A DNA stretch of 33,984 bases. It comes from an uncultured Oscillospiraceae bacterium (GTDB taxonomy: Bacteria; Bacillota; Clostridia; Oscillospirales; Acutalibacteraceae). The translations under genes were made by a program, and so were the position numbers. Positions 32,142 through 33,984 of this stretch are shown piece after piece (the stretch's first letter is position 1; the number at the start of each line of letters is the position of its first letter). The notes beneath the pieces are model-generated. The model saw only the letters and a program-made list of their open reading frames with translations, did no database searches and was not told the origin of the DNA. The stretch lies in assembly GCA_902465155.1 (NCBI GenBank), contig CABQLY010000019.1, positions 1 to 33,984 on the forward strand. Reading direction: 5' to 3'.

Positions 32142-33806
32142 TTAAAGCTGGGCTTTTTGGTAATATTCCGCCGCCTGCTGCAAACGGCTTAAGGTGCGGC
32201 TGCGCCCTAAGGTTTGCATAATGGCGCACAGATCCGGCGTGTTGGTACGCCCGGTTACCGCAATACGCAGCACGGTGCTAACATCGCCAACATGGCCCTT
32301 AAAGGCGCCGGGGTTTGCTTTGTAATCTTTGGTAGAACTGCAAAAGCCCAGTGGCTCGCAAATAGATTTTACCTTTTCAAACCAGGCGTTTTTGTCGTCT
32401 CCCTCCTGGTACACCTTGGCAAAGGCGGTTAAAATCTTTGCCGCCGCGGCTGGGTCAATTTGCTCGGGCAGGGTGTAGCAGGGGGTGTAGGTCTGCTCAA
32501 AAAAGTAGGCGGTAAATTCCGGCGCGTCGCTCCACTTGGCTAAATCCTTACGCGGCTTTGGCACATCACGGTCAATGGCAAAAATGCTGCGGGTATAGCT
32601 TTCATCTTCCTTTAACAGCGCGGCGTAATCTGGGTTAAACTGCTCGGCCCAACGGGTCACGGCGGCCGTTACCGCGGCCGAGCTCATTTGGCTAATGTAG
32701 TTTTTTGAAACATCTAACAGCTTAGCGTCATCAAACAGCGCACCCGAAACGCTCATTTTTTTAATGTTAAATTTAAAATCGCAGTACGGCAGGCTTTTGT
32801 TGGCCCGGCGCCACTGCTCAAAATCGGCGCTAGCAATGGTCATTAAATACTCCATTACCGCCTGCGGCTCAAACCCCTGCTCTAAAAAGTAACGCACGGC
32901 AGCTTCCGGATCTTTCCGCTTAGAAATTTTGCGCTTGTTGCCGTTTTCGGTTTTCATAATGGGAGCTACATGGGCGTATTTCGGCGCCTTAAAGCCCAGC
33001 ACGCGAAACAGCTCTAAATGCTTTGGCACGCTGGAGATCCACTCGTCCCCGCGAATAACATGGGTGGTGCGCATTAAATGGTCGTCCACCGCGTGGGCAA
33101 AATGGTAGGTGGGAATTTTGTCGGACTTTAGCAGCACAAAATCCTCATCGTTTTGCGGCATTTCTATTTTACCTTTAATTAAATCGGTAAAAATCTCTTT
33201 TTTCTCCTCGCTTCCGCCGGAGCGCAGGCGAATAACATAAGGCCGGCCAGCCCGCACCAGCTGTTCTACCTGTTCTAAGGGCAAATTGCGGCATTTGGCC
33301 CACTGCCCGTGGTAGCCGGTGCGAATTTTTTGCGCCTCCTGCTCGGTGCGCACGGCTTCCAGCTCCTCGGCCGTACAAAAGCAGGGGTAGGCCAGGCCTT
33401 GCTGCAGCAGCCGTTTTACATAGCACTGGTAAATTTCGGTCCGCTCGCTTTGGCGGTAAGGGCCGTACAGCCCCTGCTGCCCGTTTGCAGTGTAGCCCTC
33501 GGTAATGTTTACCCCGAAGCTTTCCAGCCCGCCAACAATATCGCGAATACCGTCGGCAATTTCACGCTTTTTGTCGGTATCCTCAATGCGAGTGTACATT
33601 ACCCCGCCGGTAGAATCGGCCGTAATGCGGTTAATCAGCGCCATAAATAAGGTGCCTAAATGTAAATAGCCCGTTGGGCTGGGGGCAATTCTTGTTACGG
33701 CGGCCCCCTCTTTTAATTGGCGCGGCGGGTACAAAGCTTCGTAATCCTCCGGCGTTTTGGTAATATTCGGCAGCAGCAGCTCTGCCAGTTTTTCGTTTTC
33801 TGTCAT
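32142..33806 (-). CDS. gltX: Glutamyl-tRNA synthetase
   Basis: GluRS charges tRNA-Glu. The HIGH-equivalent motif is APSPTGYLHLGTL (41-53), followed by TRIEDTDKKRE, and the KMSKS loop is RKISKRKDPE. At 554 residues it is longer than the usual 470-490: there is an N-terminal extension of about 35 residues (TENEKLAELLLPNITKTPED) ahead of the Rossmann domain and insertions after KMSKS. The C-terminal anticodon-binding helical domain is present (RTNTPDLCAIMQTLGRSRTL). With glnS next door it is presumably a discriminating enzyme specific for tRNA-Glu; that is inference. GAGGTG precedes the ATG. Confidence 0.95.
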   Translation of the reverse strand: MTENEKLAELLLPNITKTPEDYEALYPPRQLKEGAAVTRIAPSPTGYLHLGTLFMALINRITADSTGGVMYTRIEDTDKKREIADGIRDIVGGLESFGVNITEGYTANGQQGLYGPYRQSERTEIYQCYVKRLLQQGLAYPCFCTAEELEAVRTEQEAQKIRTGYHGQWAKCRNLPLEQVEQLVRAGRPYVIRLRSGGSEEKKEIFTDLIKGKIEMPQNDEDFVLLKSDKIPTYHFAHAVDDHLMRTTHVIRGDEWISSVPKHLELFRVLGFKAPKYAHVAPIMKTENGNKRKISKRKDPEAAVRYFLEQGFEPQAVMEYLMTIASADFEQWRRANKSLPYCDFKFNIKKMSVSGALFDDAKLLDVSKNYISQMSSAAVTAAVTRWAEQFNPDYAALLKEDESYTRSIFAIDRDVPKPRKDLAKWSDAPEFTAYFFEQTYTPCYTLPEQIDPAAAAKILTAFAKVYQEGDDKNAWFEKVKSICEPLGFCSSTKDYKANPGAFKGHVGDVSTVLRIAVTGRTNTPDLCAIMQTLGRSRTLSRLQQAAEYYQKAQL

Positions 33807-33845
33807 TCCGACACCTCTTTAAGCGCACGGTATTTACCGGCGAAT

Positions 33846-33945
33846 TTACAATACTAAGGTATAATAATTATATTATCGCAAATTTTTACCAAAATTACAA
33901 TACTAATTTTTAAAGAAAGTGCAATTTTATTGTAGGTTTACAATA
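33846..33945. repeat. Three spaced TTACAATA motifs upstream of gltX
   Basis: A 12-base direct repeat TTACAATACTAA occurs at 33846-33857 and 33895-33906, and its first eight bases recur at 33938-33945. The last copy is also the right half of a perfect inverted repeat, TATTGTA-GGTT-TACAATA (33928-33945). The middle copy overlaps the -35 box of the gltX promoter, as an operator would. No other gene is seen in 33807-33984. Confidence 0.5.
33872..33900 (-). promoter_or_regulatory. Putative sigma-A promoter of gltX-glnS-nif3
   Basis: Minus-strand TTGTAA (33900-33895) and GATAAT (33877-33872) are 17 bases apart, matching four and five of six positions. The start near 33865 leaves a leader of about 58 nt, too short for a T-box. 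Confidence 0.6.
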
Positions 33946-33984
33946 GATGTGTTACAGAGAATAAAAAAAGAGTGACGAATAGAG

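Overview
This window looks like a chromosomal segment of a low-to-mid GC Gram-positive anaerobe of the Clostridia, probably Oscillospirales/Ruminococcaceae-like. The pointers are the rpmH-rnpA-yidD-yidC-jag cluster, a strong GGAGG ribosome-binding site in front of most genes, consensus TTGACA/TATAAT promoters, TTG starts, a PotCD fusion and a GlnRS gene. Lineage is inferred from gene content only. Nearly everything is on the minus strand; only a truncated four-helix-bundle gene, a YgjP-type metallopeptidase and a candidate small RNA lie on the plus strand.

Layout. 1-750: a truncated four-helix-bundle (S23/IVS family) gene followed by a gene-free stretch packed with small hairpins. 749-5880: an EamA/DMT exporter, then a polyamine ABC transporter operon potA-potB-potCD (permease fused to the binding protein) with a consensus promoter and a ~180-nt leader that can form two mutually exclusive structures around the potA ribosome-binding site. 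6042-6557: YgjP metallopeptidase and terminators. 6819-8937: guaB of an unusual type, very like the IMP dehydrogenase of the protist Tritrichomonas foetus as I recall it, with a downstream zinc-ribbon membrane protein. 8959-13050: valS-folC. 13116-13354: a ~190-nt long-hairpin RNA resembling 6S RNA, with a -10 box and terminator. 13476-21053: proB-proA-AI-2E family transporter-topoisomerase IIA B and A subunits, tightly spaced; both topoisomerase subunits are divergent. 21150-21370: a 13-bp degenerate minisatellite. 21544-24584: secA with two further tandem arrays in its leader. 24685-27885: jag/khpB, yidC, yidD, rnpA and rpmH (rpmH is short and easily missed). 27933-29519: an unrecognised 251-residue protein and a divergent formate/nitrite-transporter-like membrane protein. 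29676-33900: gltX-glnS-nif3 operon with a promoter and repeated TTACAATA motifs.

Functionally the window joins translation (ValRS, GluRS, GlnRS, L34, RNase P protein), protein export and membrane insertion (SecA, YidC, YidD, KhpB), nucleotide/folate/proline synthesis, polyamine uptake and DNA topology. There is no phage, insertion sequence, CRISPR array or defence island. The best candidates for undescribed biology are the switch-like leader of the polyamine transporter operon, the 6S-like RNA and the repeat arrays around secA.
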